Positions 25,798 through 35,985 of a DNA stretch of 51,788 bases are shown piece by piece. Position 1 is the first letter of the stretch. Every line of letters begins with the position of its first letter. Origin of the DNA: an uncultured Clostridia bacterium (GTDB lineage: Bacteria > Bacillota > Clostridia > Oscillospirales > Ruminococcaceae); contig CALXGR010000014.1 of assembly GCA_944387885.1 (NCBI GenBank), positions 1 to 51,788 on the forward strand. Direction: 5' to 3'. The notes beneath the pieces were generated by a model. That model was not told where the DNA came from and ran no database searches. It saw only the letters and a program-made list of their open reading frames with translations. The position numbers and the translations under genes were made by a program.

Positions 25798-26142
25798 TTG
25801 GAACCGTCCAAAAAGGGACAGATCTGGGTGGAACATGACAAGATTCCCCCTCAGCCTGCAGGTCCCGGAGTGACCCGCCGGGTTCTGGCGTACAGCCAGG
25901 ATGCCATGTGCGTGGAGAACGTCTTTGAGACCGGCGGGGTAGGGGCAATGCACAGCCACCCTCACACCCAGGTCACCTACATTGTTTCGGGCCGCTACCG
26001 GTTCACCATCGGGGATGAGACCCGGGAGGTAGGTCCCGGAGACACCCTGCTCAAGGAGAACGGAGTGGTTCACGGATGCACCTGCCTGGAGGGCGGAGTC
26101 ATGCTGGACTTCTTCACCCCCATGCGGGAGGACTTTGTTTAA
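25798..26142 (+). CDS. Cupin protein, KdgF-like
   Basis: A 114-residue single-domain cupin. The metal-binding motif HSHPHTQ (residues 51-57) and the second motif GPGDTLL then GVVHGC are complete. It is like KdgF, which speeds ring opening of 4,5-unsaturated uronates released from pectin, alginate or glycosaminoglycans. The start is TTG at 25798 after AAAGGAGAGG. The next gene is an RpiB-family isomerase of the kind that acts on the product, which strengthens the call. Other small cupins have different roles, so the function is probable rather than certain. Confidence 0.75.
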   Translation: MEPSKKGQIWVEHDKIPPQPAGPGVTRRVLAYSQDAMCVENVFETGGVGAMHSHPHTQVTYIVSGRYRFTIGDETREVGPGDTLLKENGVVHGCTCLEGGVMLDFFTPMREDFV

Positions 26143-26184
26143 ACCAAAGAAATTTGGTTTCAGTAAAAAAGGAGGATTAGAATT

Positions 26185-26820
26185 ATGAAAATCGCACTTA
26201 TCAACGAGAACAGCCAGGCTCCCAAGAATGACATCATTCTCACTGCCCTGAAGAAGGTAGTGGAGCCCATGGGACACACCGTGGACAACTACGGTATGTA
26301 CGGCCAGGAAGGGGAGGCCAGCCTGACCTACGTACAGTGCGGCATCCTGGGCGCCATCCTGCTGAACAGCGGCGCTGCTGACTATGTCATTACCGGATGT
26401 GGCACCGGCGAGGGCGCCATGCTGGCCATGAACAGCTTCCCCGGCGTTATCTGCGGCCATGTAGAGGACCCCGTGGATGCTTACACCTTTGCCCATGTAA
26501 ACGACGGCAACGCCATTTCCATGCCTTTTGCCAAAGGCTTCGGCTGGGGCGGCGAGCTGAACCTGGAGTACTGCTTCGAGAAGCTGTTTGGCTTTGGCCA
26601 TGGCCAGGGCTATCCCAAGGACCGTGTAGAGGCTGAGCAGCGGAATAAGAAGATCCTGGATGGGGTCCGTGCTGTTACCCTCCGTCCCCTGGTAGACAGC
26701 CTGAAGGAGCTGGATCAGGATCTGGTCAAGGGTGCTGTGGCCGGCGCTCATTTCAGCGAGCTCTTCTTTGCCAACTGCAAGGATCAGGCCATTGCTGATT
26801 ACGTAAAGACTCTGCTGTAA
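26185..26820 (+). CDS. RpiB/LacAB-family isomerase, DhuI-like
   Basis: A 211-residue member of the RpiB/LacAB fold, longer than true RpiB (about 150). It has VITGCGTGEGAM in place of the RpiB CGTGVGIS loop, GVICGHVEDPVDAYTFAHVNDGNA and GFGWGGELN. These features match DhuI-type 4-deoxy-L-threo-5-hexosulose-uronate ketol-isomerases, which pass unsaturated uronate to the KDG pathway. The pairing with a KdgF-like cupin fits. KduD, KdgK and a polysaccharide lyase are not in this window. The ribosome binding site is AAAGGAGGA. Codon bias suggests good expression. Confidence 0.8.
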   Translation: MKIALINENSQAPKNDIILTALKKVVEPMGHTVDNYGMYGQEGEASLTYVQCGILGAILLNSGAADYVITGCGTGEGAMLAMNSFPGVICGHVEDPVDAYTFAHVNDGNAISMPFAKGFGWGGELNLEYCFEKLFGFGHGQGYPKDRVEAEQRNKKILDGVRAVTLRPLVDSLKELDQDLVKGAVAGAHFSELFFANCKDQAIADYVKTLL

Positions 26821-26821
26821 G

Positions 26822-27631
26822 ATGAAATTGATCCGGTGGGGGCTGGTAGTAGCCTGCCTGGGGTTGGGGCTGCTGGCAGCAGCCCCTGAAACGCACGATT
26901 ACCCCCGGCAGACACCAGCCCCCACCGCTTCGTCTGCCCCTACTGCAACCCCCTCCCCCCTTCCGGTCTGGGACCGGGCGGAGGAACTGGAGGAAGCGGT
27001 GGAGGTAAACGGGGAGGTCATCGGCTGGCTGGTGGTGCCGGGTACCGAAATCGACGGCCCGGTGACCCAGAGCCGGGACAATCAGTATTACCTGACCCAT
27101 AACTGGAAAGGGGAACGGGACCTTTGGGGAAGCTATTTCGGAGATTACATCAACGATTTCTCTTCCCGGGAGACCCTCAGCACCAACAATGTGATTTACG
27201 GTCACTCCTATAACCGGGAGGACCCCACGTTGCCCGGATTTACCCAGCTGTTTGCCTACAAGGAAATCTCTTTCCTCCGGCAGAACCCCTGCTTTTACCT
27301 CTATCTTCCCGGCGGGGAGGAACTGGTGTTCCAGGTGGTGGGGGTGTTCTACACCGACACCGGGTTTGATTACATCAATCCCCGCCCGGACCGGGAGGAA
27401 AAGCTGGACTACTATGCCCAGGTGGAAAAACGGAACCTGTATCTTCTGGACGGGATCACCTTCGGCCCGGAAGATACCCTTATGACCCTTTCCACCTGCG
27501 CCTACGCCTACGACACCGAAAAGGCGGGAGACCAGCGGTTTGTGGTACTGGGCAAGCTGCTTGAGCCGGGAGCACTTCCCCTCACCCTGGAGATTCGGAA
27601 AAATCCCGATCCCCTGGGCCCTGAATCATAA
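26822..27631 (+). CDS. Class B sortase
   Basis: A 269-residue sortase, a membrane-anchored transpeptidase that joins sorting-signal proteins to peptidoglycan. An N-terminal signal anchor (residues 5-20) is followed by a Pro/Thr/Ala linker, then the sortase barrel. Catalytic His lies in VIYGHSY, Cys in TLSTCAYAY and Arg in DQRFVV. The ATG starts one base after the stop of the isomerase gene with no clear ribosome binding site of its own, so translation is probably coupled. No obvious sorting-signal substrate is encoded in this window. Confidence 0.9.
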   Translation: MKLIRWGLVVACLGLGLLAAAPETHDYPRQTPAPTASSAPTATPSPLPVWDRAEELEEAVEVNGEVIGWLVVPGTEIDGPVTQSRDNQYYLTHNWKGERDLWGSYFGDYINDFSSRETLSTNNVIYGHSYNREDPTLPGFTQLFAYKEISFLRQNPCFYLYLPGGEELVFQVVGVFYTDTGFDYINPRPDREEKLDYYAQVEKRNLYLLDGITFGPEDTLMTLSTCAYAYDTEKAGDQRFVVLGKLLEPGALPLTLEIRKNPDPLGPES

Positions 27632-27632
27632 A

Positions 27633-27663
27633 AGAAAAGGGAAGGCTTTTGCCTTCCCTTTTC
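27633..27663 (+). terminator. Intrinsic terminator after the sortase gene
   Basis: AGAAAAGGGAAGGC / GCCTTCCCTTTTCT with a TTTT loop; the T-run is inside and after the second arm. Confidence 0.85.
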
Positions 27664-27665
27664 TA

Positions 27666-27694
27666 TTGCAATCTGTCGTTCTTTCGGGTACAAT
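27666..27694 (+). promoter_or_regulatory. Sigma-A promoter of rpiB
   Basis: TTGCAA (27666-27671), 17 bases, TACAAT (27689-27694), 40 bases ahead of rpiB. Confidence 0.78.
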
Positions 27695-27733
27695 GACAGG
27701 GATAGAATAATACCCATCAGGAGGTAGAAAAAG

Positions 27734-28198
27734 ATGGTTCTGGCAATTGGCAACGACCATTCCGCCGTGGAAATGAAGAAGGAGATCCAGGCATACCTGG
27801 AATCCCAGGGACACACCCTCATCAATGTGGGGGTAGATACCACTGAGAGCTGCCACTATCCCGTCCAGGGATACAAGGTAGCCAAGCTGGTGGCAGCGGG
27901 CAAGGCAGAGGGAGGCGTTCTCATCTGCGGCACCGGTGTAGGAATCAGCCTGGCCGCCAACAAGGTGGAAGGCATCCGTGCCTGCGTTTGCAGCGAGCCC
28001 TACAGCGCCAAGATGAGCAAGGAGCACAATAACACCAACATCATCGCCTTTGGTGCCCGGGTAGTGGGAATCGAGACCGCCAAGATGATCGTGGATGCCT
28101 GGCTGAATGCCAAGTTTGAGGGCGGCCGCCATCAGACTCGGGTGGATATGCTGGACGAAATCGACCGCACCGGCCACCTGAAAGCTGCCGAGGAATAA
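27734..28198 (+). CDS. rpiB: Ribose 5-phosphate isomerase B
   Basis: A 154-residue RpiB that interconverts ribose 5-phosphate and ribulose 5-phosphate in the pentose phosphate pathway. It begins with the AIGNDHSAVEMK substrate-phosphate motif, has the catalytic Cys in LICGTGVGIS and the NNTNIIAFGARV stretch. Length is standard. It has its own promoter and terminator, so it is not part of the DhuI-like unit upstream. Allose 6-phosphate or galactose 6-phosphate activity in relatives is an alternative, but the housekeeping role is most likely. Confidence 0.93.
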   Translation: MVLAIGNDHSAVEMKKEIQAYLESQGHTLINVGVDTTESCHYPVQGYKVAKLVAAGKAEGGVLICGTGVGISLAANKVEGIRACVCSEPYSAKMSKEHNNTNIIAFGARVVGIETAKMIVDAWLNAKFEGGRHQTRVDMLDEIDRTGHLKAAEE

Positions 28199-28209
28199 TA
28201 ATCCTGATA

Positions 28210-28247
28210 GAAAAACCGCCTGGGAAAGATATCCCGGGCGGTTTTTT
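28210..28247. terminator. Bidirectional terminator
   Basis: AAAAACCGCC-GGGA / TCCC-GGCGGTTTTTT between rpiB and the convergent CmpB-like gene; A-run and T-run on either side. Confidence 0.88.
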
Positions 28248-28257
28248 ATATATGCAT

Positions 28258-29154
28258 TTATTTTTTCATGGGATTCAGGTCATCCAGAGCAGACCGGAGC
28301 AGGCTCAGAGCTTCGCTGTAATCACTGGACTTCAGGGAGGGAAAGGCATCCAGCATACGGTGAGGCCCCACCAGATGGGTCCCGCCCAGCCGCTTCATCA
28401 GCTGGCTCCGGCGGGCGGCGTTGGCCTTCAGGTCGGCCTTCAGGTCCTCCAGCCGCTGACCGGCTTCCTCCTTCAGCTCACCCAGCCGCTGGGCAGCCTC
28501 GGCCTTCCCCAGCAGAAGCTGAAGCTGCTGCTCGTCCTTGATCTGGTCCACCGTAAAAGCGGCGGCCCCCAGAATGTTGGAGAGGACATCGCTGTGCCGG
28601 CGGAGGGCTTTGTTCAGGCCGTCCAGTTCTTTCAGCTTCCGGTTCAGGCCCACGGCGGTGGCGGCGCTGGCTGCGGTATCCACCGCCATGATGAGACAGC
28701 CCAGGATCACAAAGGGCCACTTGAGAAAATCAGGAATCATCCGGGTCACCAACAGGGTGACCACCGGATGAAGGAACTTGATGACCCCCAGGGTGGCAAG
28801 GCCCCAGATAAGGCTGAACTCAGCACAGATGTATCCCCCCAGGTTGAAGGGCTTTTTGCTGTAATCCCACCAGCGGGCATGGAACAGTTTGTAAAGGATC
28901 CAGCCGCCGGCCAGTTCAATGGAACTGGTAATAAGGGTGGCCCCCAGGAAGAGAAGGGGCATATTGTCGAAAACCGGCTCCAGCAGGGCCAGGATCCCCA
29001 CCATTCCGAATCCGTAAATGGGGCAGTAGGGGCCGTTGAGAAATCCCCGGTTTACAAAGGTGCCGCTGTTCAGGGTGCAGTAGATGACCTCGCAGCACCA
29101 GCCCAGGAAAGAGTAGATGAGAAAATAGGCCAGGGTGAGATAAAGGGCATTCAC
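28258..29154 (-). CDS. Putative ABC-transporter type IV (CmpB-like) membrane protein
   Basis: A 298-residue protein. The first 160-170 residues have five to six membrane segments and match the CmpB-like family by its opening (YFLIYSFLGWCCEVIY), NRGFLNGPYCPIYGFG and ELAGGW motifs. The remaining 130 residues are a charged helical tail. Despite the family name no ATPase partner is adjacent and transport has not been shown for most members. It starts one base after trmB ends and is the last gene of the alaX-trmB unit. Confidence 0.82.
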   Translation of the reverse strand: MNALYLTLAYFLIYSFLGWCCEVIYCTLNSGTFVNRGFLNGPYCPIYGFGMVGILALLEPVFDNMPLLFLGATLITSSIELAGGWILYKLFHARWWDYSKKPFNLGGYICAEFSLIWGLATLGVIKFLHPVVTLLVTRMIPDFLKWPFVILGCLIMAVDTAASAATAVGLNRKLKELDGLNKALRRHSDVLSNILGAAAFTVDQIKDEQQLQLLLGKAEAAQRLGELKEEAGQRLEDLKADLKANAARRSQLMKRLGGTHLVGPHRMLDAFPSLKSSDYSEALSLLRSALDDLNPMKK

Positions 29155-29155
29155 C

Positions 29156-29914
29156 TTACTCCACCTCCTCCTGCTCCTTCCCTTCCAGGGCGGCCAGGGC
29201 AGCAGCCTTAGCGGCTCCCCGGAGCGGCTCCTGATAGGTCACGGCGCTGTCCGGAAGCTTCCGGGCAATGAGGGCCTTGGTGGGGATCCCCATCTCGGTG
29301 AACATCCCCTCATGCTCAGTGCGGATATTCCAGTCCGGCTCCTGAGCGTGCAGGTCCCGGGTCATCCAGGTGATTTCAAAGCCAGCCTGGGGGAAGTATT
29401 CCAGACTGTCCTCAAAGAGAGGGTCATTGTCGGTTTTGAAATAAATCTCGGCCCCCTCGGCCAGGAAGGTCCGATAGAGAAGCAGCTGCCGGGGATGGGT
29501 GAGCCGGTGCTTCTTGCTTCCCTTTTTCCGGTCCCAGGGATTGCAGAAGTTGATGTAGATGCGGTCTACCACATCCTCCTCGTTGAAGGCGTTGAGGATG
29601 CGCTCAATGTCCAGGTCGGTGATTTTTACATTGTCCACCGGCCGGCCGGCTTCCAGATAAGCCCGCTCGATTTTCCGCTTGGCCAGGATGAGGACCTTGT
29701 CGGTAATGTCGATTCCCAGATAGTTGATTTCAGGATGAGCCAGGGCCAGCTGGCTGATAAAGCCGCCTTTGCCGCAGCCCAGTTCCAGGTGGAAGGGCTG
29801 CTGGGGCCGGGCAAAGGAAGCCCGCCACTTTCCCTTCATTTCCAGGGGTGTGTGTTCGTGGTAGTCGCAGGCCAGCAGTTCGGGCCGTGCGTAGGGTTTA
29901 AAGCGCATCCGCAT
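29156..29914 (-). CDS. trmB: tRNA (guanine-46-N7)-methyltransferase
   Basis: A 252-residue TrmB that uses S-adenosylmethionine to methylate G46 in the variable loop of tRNA. The SAM site is HLELGCGKGGF, with the YLGIDI acidic strand, INFCNPWDRKK and KTDNDPLFE motifs. Members usually end near residue 215; the extra 30 residues here are Ala- and Glu-rich. The start overlaps the alaX-like gene by 17 bases. ATG 29914 and a second ATG six bases downstream are both possible. Confidence 0.94.
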   Translation of the reverse strand: MRMRFKPYARPELLACDYHEHTPLEMKGKWRASFARPQQPFHLELGCGKGGFISQLALAHPEINYLGIDITDKVLILAKRKIERAYLEAGRPVDNVKITDLDIERILNAFNEEDVVDRIYINFCNPWDRKKGSKKHRLTHPRQLLLYRTFLAEGAEIYFKTDNDPLFEDSLEYFPQAGFEITWMTRDLHAQEPDWNIRTEHEGMFTEMGIPTKALIARKLPDSAVTYQEPLRGAAKAAALAALEGKEQEEVE

Positions 29915-31064
29915 GGAAAGATTCCTCCAAAAATTTTTCTATTTCTTCCGGTTTCCCCAGGGAAAGCCGTCCCTGGCAGAGGTTGGGGCTTCCGCCGCCC
30001 CGGCCCTCAAACCGCTGGTTCAGCTCTTTGGCCAAAGGCCGGATATCCTGCCCCGGCAGGGAAAGGGCGTAACTGAATCCCTCTTCCGTGGGTCCAAAGG
30101 CGCCCGACAGGGTCTGGGACCGCTGCGCCAGGGCCAGGCAAAGACGCCGGAGCCCGTCAGGGGAAAGCCCGTCGCAGAACCGCAGCTGGACCTGACCCGG
30201 TTGGGCCTGGGCAGCCAGGGCTTCAATGAGCAGTCCGGTCAGCTGGGCCAGCTGGCCTTTCAGGGCCTGGTTTTCCCCGGCCATCCGCCGGGCCGCCTGC
30301 TCCACCTGCTGAGGCTTGGCGCTGAGCAGACCGCTGAGGGCGGTGATCTGCCGGTGCTGGTCCTGGATGGGGGGAATGGCCCGCCCGCCGCAGGCTACCT
30401 CCAGCCGGACCCCGCCTTTGTAGTTTTCGGCGCTGATGATTTTGATGATCCCCACCATGCCGGTGCGCTCCAGATGGGTGCCGCAGCAGGCGCAGAGGTC
30501 CCCGCCGGGAATCTCTACCAGCCGCACCGGGCCTTCCAGAGCCTTTTTGCTTCGATAGGGAAGGGATTCCAGGACTTCAGGGTCAGGGTACCAGGCCTTT
30601 ACGGGCAGATCCTGCTGGATCAGGGCATTGGCCTGGGCCTCCGCTTCTTCCAACTGGGCGGCGGTGAGGGGAAGGTCAATGTCCATCCGCACATAGGGCT
30701 GACCAATATGGAACCCTACATTGTTGGCCCCGAACAACCGGTGAAGGGTGCCGCTGAGAATATGTTCCCCGGTGTGCTGCTGGCTGTGGTCCAGCCGCCG
30801 CTCCCGGTCAATGGCGCCTTCCACGGAGGCTCCCGGCTCCAGGGGCTGGGGAACCAGGTGCTGCACCTCTCCTTCCCGGAGCTGTACATCCAGGACTTCC
30901 ATCCCGCTCAGAGTTCCCAGGTCGCAGGGCTGACCGCCTCCTTCCGGGAAAAATCCGGTCTGGTCCAGAGTCACCCAGTATCCCTTTTTGGCGGGGACGC
31001 ATCCGGTCACCAGGGCGGAAAACACCAGGGGCGCCGGGGTATCCTCGTACAATTTTCGGGTCAC
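29898..31064 (-). CDS. Alanyl-tRNA editing protein, long AlaX type with DHHA1 domain
   Basis: A 388-residue trans-editing protein that hydrolyses mischarged Ser- or Gly-tRNA(Ala). The N-terminal part (FFPEGGGQPCD) and the zinc ligands His/His (HSQQHTGEHIL) and Cys/His (CACCGTH) are those of the AlaRS editing domain. The C-terminal 120 residues are a DHHA1-like domain with GRGGGSPNLCQG, making it a long AlaX. It opens an operon with trmB and the CmpB-like gene, so the first two form a tRNA quality unit. The ribosome binding site is GGGAGGG. Confidence 0.9.
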   Translation of the reverse strand: MTRKLYEDTPAPLVFSALVTGCVPAKKGYWVTLDQTGFFPEGGGQPCDLGTLSGMEVLDVQLREGEVQHLVPQPLEPGASVEGAIDRERRLDHSQQHTGEHILSGTLHRLFGANNVGFHIGQPYVRMDIDLPLTAAQLEEAEAQANALIQQDLPVKAWYPDPEVLESLPYRSKKALEGPVRLVEIPGGDLCACCGTHLERTGMVGIIKIISAENYKGGVRLEVACGGRAIPPIQDQHRQITALSGLLSAKPQQVEQAARRMAGENQALKGQLAQLTGLLIEALAAQAQPGQVQLRFCDGLSPDGLRRLCLALAQRSQTLSGAFGPTEEGFSYALSLPGQDIRPLAKELNQRFEGRGGGSPNLCQGRLSLGKPEEIEKFLEESFHADAL

Positions 31065-31100
31065 AAAATCCCTCCCTTTTTTCCTTCTCTTTAAAAATTC

Positions 31101-31129
31101 AGTATATCAAAATACCGGTGGAAAAGCAA
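31101..31129 (-). promoter_or_regulatory. Sigma-A promoter of the alaX-trmB operon
   Basis: On the minus strand TTGCTT (31124-31129), 17 bases, TATACT (31101-31106), with TGA before the -10. Confidence 0.72.
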
Positions 31130-31192
31130 CTGCACCGGGGGGCCGGGACCCTTGTCTTAACAAAAACTAAGAAAGAAGTAAGAGAGAATAAA

Positions 31193-31222
31193 TTGCGCCC
31201 GGGGGCGGCCCTGTGCTACAAT
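31193..31222 (+). promoter_or_regulatory. Promoter of the metallophosphoesterase gene
   Basis: TTGCGC (31193-31198), 18 bases, TACAAT (31217-31222), with TGC before the -10. Confidence 0.58.
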
Positions 31223-31258
31223 AACATCACGGAAAATTTTAGGGAAGGAGGGAGAAAG

Positions 31259-32461
31259 TTGCTGGTTTTTCTGCTGATCCCCTTTTATCTGATTTTCAAC
31301 TGGTATCTGGCCCGGTGGCTGCTCCGATGGATGGGGGCCTGTGTCCACCTTTTCCAGACCCAGGCGGCCAAATGGCTGGTGCTGGCAGTCTACTGGTTTA
31401 TCTCCCTTTCCCCTCTTATAAGCTACCTGGTCCCCCAGGGACGGCTCCACCGGATGATGCGGCTGCTGGCCAACCAGTGGATGGGTACCCTGGAATATAT
31501 TCTCCTGGTGGTATTGGTGCTGGACGGCATCCGGCATATTTACAAACACACCAAATGGGGAAAAAGAGAACTGAAACATCCCCGCAGGACCCTGGCCGCC
31601 TGGGGCGGAGTGGCGGTAGCCCTGGTGGTGGGGATCAGTGTCTGGGGCATTATCCAGGCGGGAGAGCTGAAGGTAAACCGGGTGGAGGTCCGGATTCAGA
31701 AGGAAGCTCCCGCCCTGGAACAGGAATCCCTCACCGTTGCCCTGGTGGCGGACCTGCATCTGGGCTATACCATCGGGCTGGACCATACCCGGCAGGTGGT
31801 GGAACAGCTCAAACTGGCCGACCCGGACCTGGTGGTCTTTGCGGGGGATACCTTTGATAATGAATATGCGGCCCTGGAAGATCCCCAGGCTCTGGCCGAG
31901 ATGCTCCGGGAAATTCCCAGCCGGTACGGAGTCTATTCCTGCTGGGGAAACCATGACGTGACGGAACGGCTGCTGGCCGGCTTTTCCCTGGGCGGGGAGA
32001 TTTCCTCCCAGGAGGATGAAAAGTTCCGGGAATTTTTTGAGCAGGCAGGGATTCAGCTGCTGGAGGACCAGGCTGTGCTGGTGGAGGATTCCTTCTACCT
32101 GGTGGGCCGGCAGGACCCTCAGCGGCAGGCCAAGCTGGGGGAAGGCCGCCTGGCCCCCGACCAGCTGCTGGAAGGACTGGACCAGGACAAACCCATCCTG
32201 GTCATAGACCATCAGCCGGGCCAGCTGGAAGAACTTTCCCAGGCCGGGGCGGACCTGGTCCTTTCGGGGCACACCCACAACGGTCAGATGTTCCCGGGTA
32301 ACCTGGTGGTCAAGCTGTTCTGGGAAAATCCCGCCGGAGTGATGCAGGTGGGGAATATGACCTCCTGCGTTACCCAGGGGGCAGGGGTGTGGGGCCCCGC
32401 CATGCGGGTGGGCACCCAGAATGAAATCATGCTGATCACGGTGGAGTTCGCCGGCAAGTAA
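31259..32461 (+). CDS. Membrane-anchored metallophosphoesterase (YkuE-like)
   Basis: A 400-residue calcineurin-type phosphoesterase. Residues 1-140 hold four membrane segments. The catalytic domain follows with the five metal-binding blocks: DLHLG, GDTFDN, GNHD, a DH in LVIDHQ, and GHTHNGQ. Such proteins act on membrane-proximal phosphoesters in the envelope; the substrate is unknown. TTG 31259 is chosen because AAGGAGGG lies eight bases upstream and the promoter predicts a start site near 31230; an upstream in-frame ATG at 31118 would lie before the promoter. Confidence 0.85.
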   Translation: MLVFLLIPFYLIFNWYLARWLLRWMGACVHLFQTQAAKWLVLAVYWFISLSPLISYLVPQGRLHRMMRLLANQWMGTLEYILLVVLVLDGIRHIYKHTKWGKRELKHPRRTLAAWGGVAVALVVGISVWGIIQAGELKVNRVEVRIQKEAPALEQESLTVALVADLHLGYTIGLDHTRQVVEQLKLADPDLVVFAGDTFDNEYAALEDPQALAEMLREIPSRYGVYSCWGNHDVTERLLAGFSLGGEISSQEDEKFREFFEQAGIQLLEDQAVLVEDSFYLVGRQDPQRQAKLGEGRLAPDQLLEGLDQDKPILVIDHQPGQLEELSQAGADLVLSGHTHNGQMFPGNLVVKLFWENPAGVMQVGNMTSCVTQGAGVWGPAMRVGTQNEIMLITVEFAGK

Positions 32462-32477
32462 CAAACAAAATGAGACA

Positions 32478-32516
32478 GCAAAAAAGCCGGGGATCACAGG
32501 TCTCCGGCCTTTTTGC
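32478..32516. terminator. Bidirectional terminator
   Basis: GCAAAAAAGCCGGGGA / TCTCCGGCCTTTTTGC between the phosphoesterase gene and the end of the PTS operon. Confidence 0.88.
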
Positions 32517-32561
32517 GATTTCGGGAGAAATCTCATTTATAGGCTTTTGTGATAGTAGAAC

Positions 32562-34055
<1,494 letters not shown>

Positions 34056-35339
34056 TCAGGATTCGCTCTCAGTTTCCACCGGCATACGGTTGGCAGCGAT
34101 GACAAAGGGAGCGTAAATGGCAACGGATACAACAAAGGCGATGAACACGCCCAGCAGAGCGGTGAGGGAGCCGGGGTAACCCACAATGGCGTTTACAAAG
34201 ACGGGCAGACCGGCAGGCAGCTCAATGACGGCGCAGGGGACCAGGCCCACGCTGGTGAAGAACCAGCCCAGAAGGGTGGTGACGCAGGGAGCAATGATGA
34301 AAGGAATGCCGATGATGGGGTTGAGCACAATGGGCAGGCCGTAGATGATGGGCTCGTTGATGCCGAAGACACTGGGCAGCAGACCCATTTTGGCAGTCTC
34401 ACGGTAGTCACTCCGCTTGGAGAAGAGGAAGATGGCAATCAGGAGAGAGAAGCAGCAGCCGGTTCCGCCGAATACTACAAAAGTCTGCCAGAAAGTCTCG
34501 GTGAAGAAGTTGGAGGCAACACCACCGGCTTCCACAGCGGCAATGTTGGCGGCCAGACCGGCCATGAGGAAGGGAGAACGGATGGCACGGGTGGCCATAC
34601 CGCCGTGGATTCCCAGGAACCAGAGCAGCTGGGTGATAAAGACAATGAGAACAGCAGCGGCAGGAGTCTGGGCAATGCCTTCCAGAGGCTTCTGGATCAG
34701 CTGATAGAACAGGTCAGGCAGGTAGGAGCCGGTGGCAGCCACGGTGGCCCAGCCAATGAGGCCCATAATGATAATGGTGATTGCCATGGGGATCAGCACG
34801 TTGAAGGAGTTGGCAATCATGGGAGGAACTTCCTTGGGCATGTGAATTTTGATTTTTTCAATCTTGTTGAGAGCGGTAAGGATCTCCACAGCCACAATGC
34901 CGGTAAGCAGGGCAATGAGCATTCCGGCAGCGCCCAGGTAGTTGCTGGCCAGCACGTTGCTTACAGTCTGGGGCACGTCATCCACCACAATGGTGGTGAA
35001 GGAGGGAACCAGAGAAATGTAGGAAGCGAAGGCTACCATGGCGCCATGGAGAGGGGTGATCTTGTTGCTCTTGGCCATGAGGTAGCCGATGAGGAAGACC
35101 AGTACCACAGTCATGCAGGAAACGCAGGCGAAGGTGATGGCGCTCCAAAGGGGGTTCAGCACGGACAAAGCGCCGCCGAACAGCCACTCGGCGCTGAACA
35201 GGGATTTGAACATGGAAGTGAAGGAGCCGATGATCATAAGGGGAAGCAGGGTGAGCAGGGCATCCTTGATATTCCGGAGATACTTGTTATGGTCGATTTT
35301 GCTGGCGACCTTTACCATTGCATTGATAAATCCATCCAT
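34056..35339 (-). CDS. PTS EIIC permease, lactose/cellobiose family
   Basis: A 427-residue membrane component with about ten segments. It begins with the amphipathic start typical of CelB/LicC (a Lys-Asn-Tyr-Leu-like region, then LLPLMIIGSF). The NEPIIYGLPIVLNP substrate-binding loop is at about residue 330. It moves a beta-glucoside into the cell while EIIB phosphorylates it. GGAGGAAT precedes the ATG. The neighbouring GH1 enzyme and LicR-type regulator point to cellobiose, lichenan oligosaccharides or aryl-beta-glucosides. Confidence 0.94.
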   Translation of the reverse strand: MDGFINAMVKVASKIDHNKYLRNIKDALLTLLPLMIIGSFTSMFKSLFSAEWLFGGALSVLNPLWSAITFACVSCMTVVLVFLIGYLMAKSNKITPLHGAMVAFASYISLVPSFTTIVVDDVPQTVSNVLASNYLGAAGMLIALLTGIVAVEILTALNKIEKIKIHMPKEVPPMIANSFNVLIPMAITIIIMGLIGWATVAATGSYLPDLFYQLIQKPLEGIAQTPAAAVLIVFITQLLWFLGIHGGMATRAIRSPFLMAGLAANIAAVEAGGVASNFFTETFWQTFVVFGGTGCCFSLLIAIFLFSKRSDYRETAKMGLLPSVFGINEPIIYGLPIVLNPIIGIPFIIAPCVTTLLGWFFTSVGLVPCAVIELPAGLPVFVNAIVGYPGSLTALLGVFIAFVVSVAIYAPFVIAANRMPVETESES

Positions 35340-35342
35340 TTT

Positions 35343-35648
35343 TTATTCCTCCATCAGTTTGATTCCTTGATTCAGTACGGCTTTTCCGTCGCAGCGGCCA
35401 TAGTTCTGGGGGGGAATCAGGGCAACTTTGGCCTTGTCTCCTACCACGGCGGTAATGTCGTCCATGGCATGGCGGACCTGAGGCCCTACCAGCAGCACAT
35501 CAAAGTTCCCCAGTTCGTCCTCAATGTTCAGGTAACTGGTGGCCCAGATTTTGGCATCCACACCCTGAGCCTGGGCAGCCTGCTGCATTTTTGCCACCAA
35601 CAAACTGGTGGAAAGTCCCTGAGCACAAGCCAACATAATACGATACAT
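35343..35648 (-). CDS. PTS EIIB component, lactose/cellobiose family
   Basis: A 101-residue cytoplasmic phosphocarrier. The phosphorylated Cys is at residue 6 (LACAQGLSTSLL), followed by the P-loop-like turn of the family. ATG 35648 has AAGGAG at an eight-base distance; the in-frame GTG at 35657 overlaps that site and is unlikely. It passes phosphate from EIIA to the sugar bound by EIIC. It ends three bases before the EIIC gene. Confidence 0.93.
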   Translation of the reverse strand: MYRIMLACAQGLSTSLLVAKMQQAAQAQGVDAKIWATSYLNIEDELGNFDVLLVGPQVRHAMDDITAVVGDKAKVALIPPQNYGRCDGKAVLNQGIKLMEE

Positions 35649-35672
35649 TTCATTCACTCCTTCTGATTTGAT

Positions 35673-35981
35673 TTATTGCAATCTCCGGTAAAGCCGGATC
35701 AATTGTCCCGAAACATCTCTCTGAGACTGAGCCATGGCGTAATGGTCCTGGGCGTGGACCATAAGGAGGGAAAGCTCGGTTTTGTTTCCCAAAGCCTCCT
35801 GCTGGAGCAGGTCGGTCTGGGTCTCGTGTGCGGCTTTCAGCTCCTCATCTGCCAGCTTCAGCTTTTCCTCGGCGCCCTCAAAATCTCCCTTCTCGGCGCA
35901 GGCCACGGCCTCCATGCTGTAGGACTTGGAGTCTCCTGCGTGCATAATGACATTGAATGCGATTTCGTAAAGTTCTTCCAT
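35673..35981 (-). CDS. PTS EIIA component, lactose/cellobiose family
   Basis: A 102-residue helical EIIA of the Lac/Cel type, which forms a trimer. The phosphorylated His lies in LMVHAQDH near residue 75, with Asp in the same motif. The N-terminus has the AGDSKSYSMEA helix typical of the family. It lies four bases after the regulator gene. The general PTS proteins HPr and EI must be encoded elsewhere. Confidence 0.93.
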   Translation of the reverse strand: MEELYEIAFNVIMHAGDSKSYSMEAVACAEKGDFEGAEEKLKLADEELKAAHETQTDLLQQEALGNKTELSLLMVHAQDHYAMAQSQRDVSGQLIRLYRRLQ

Positions 35982-35985
35982 CGGT

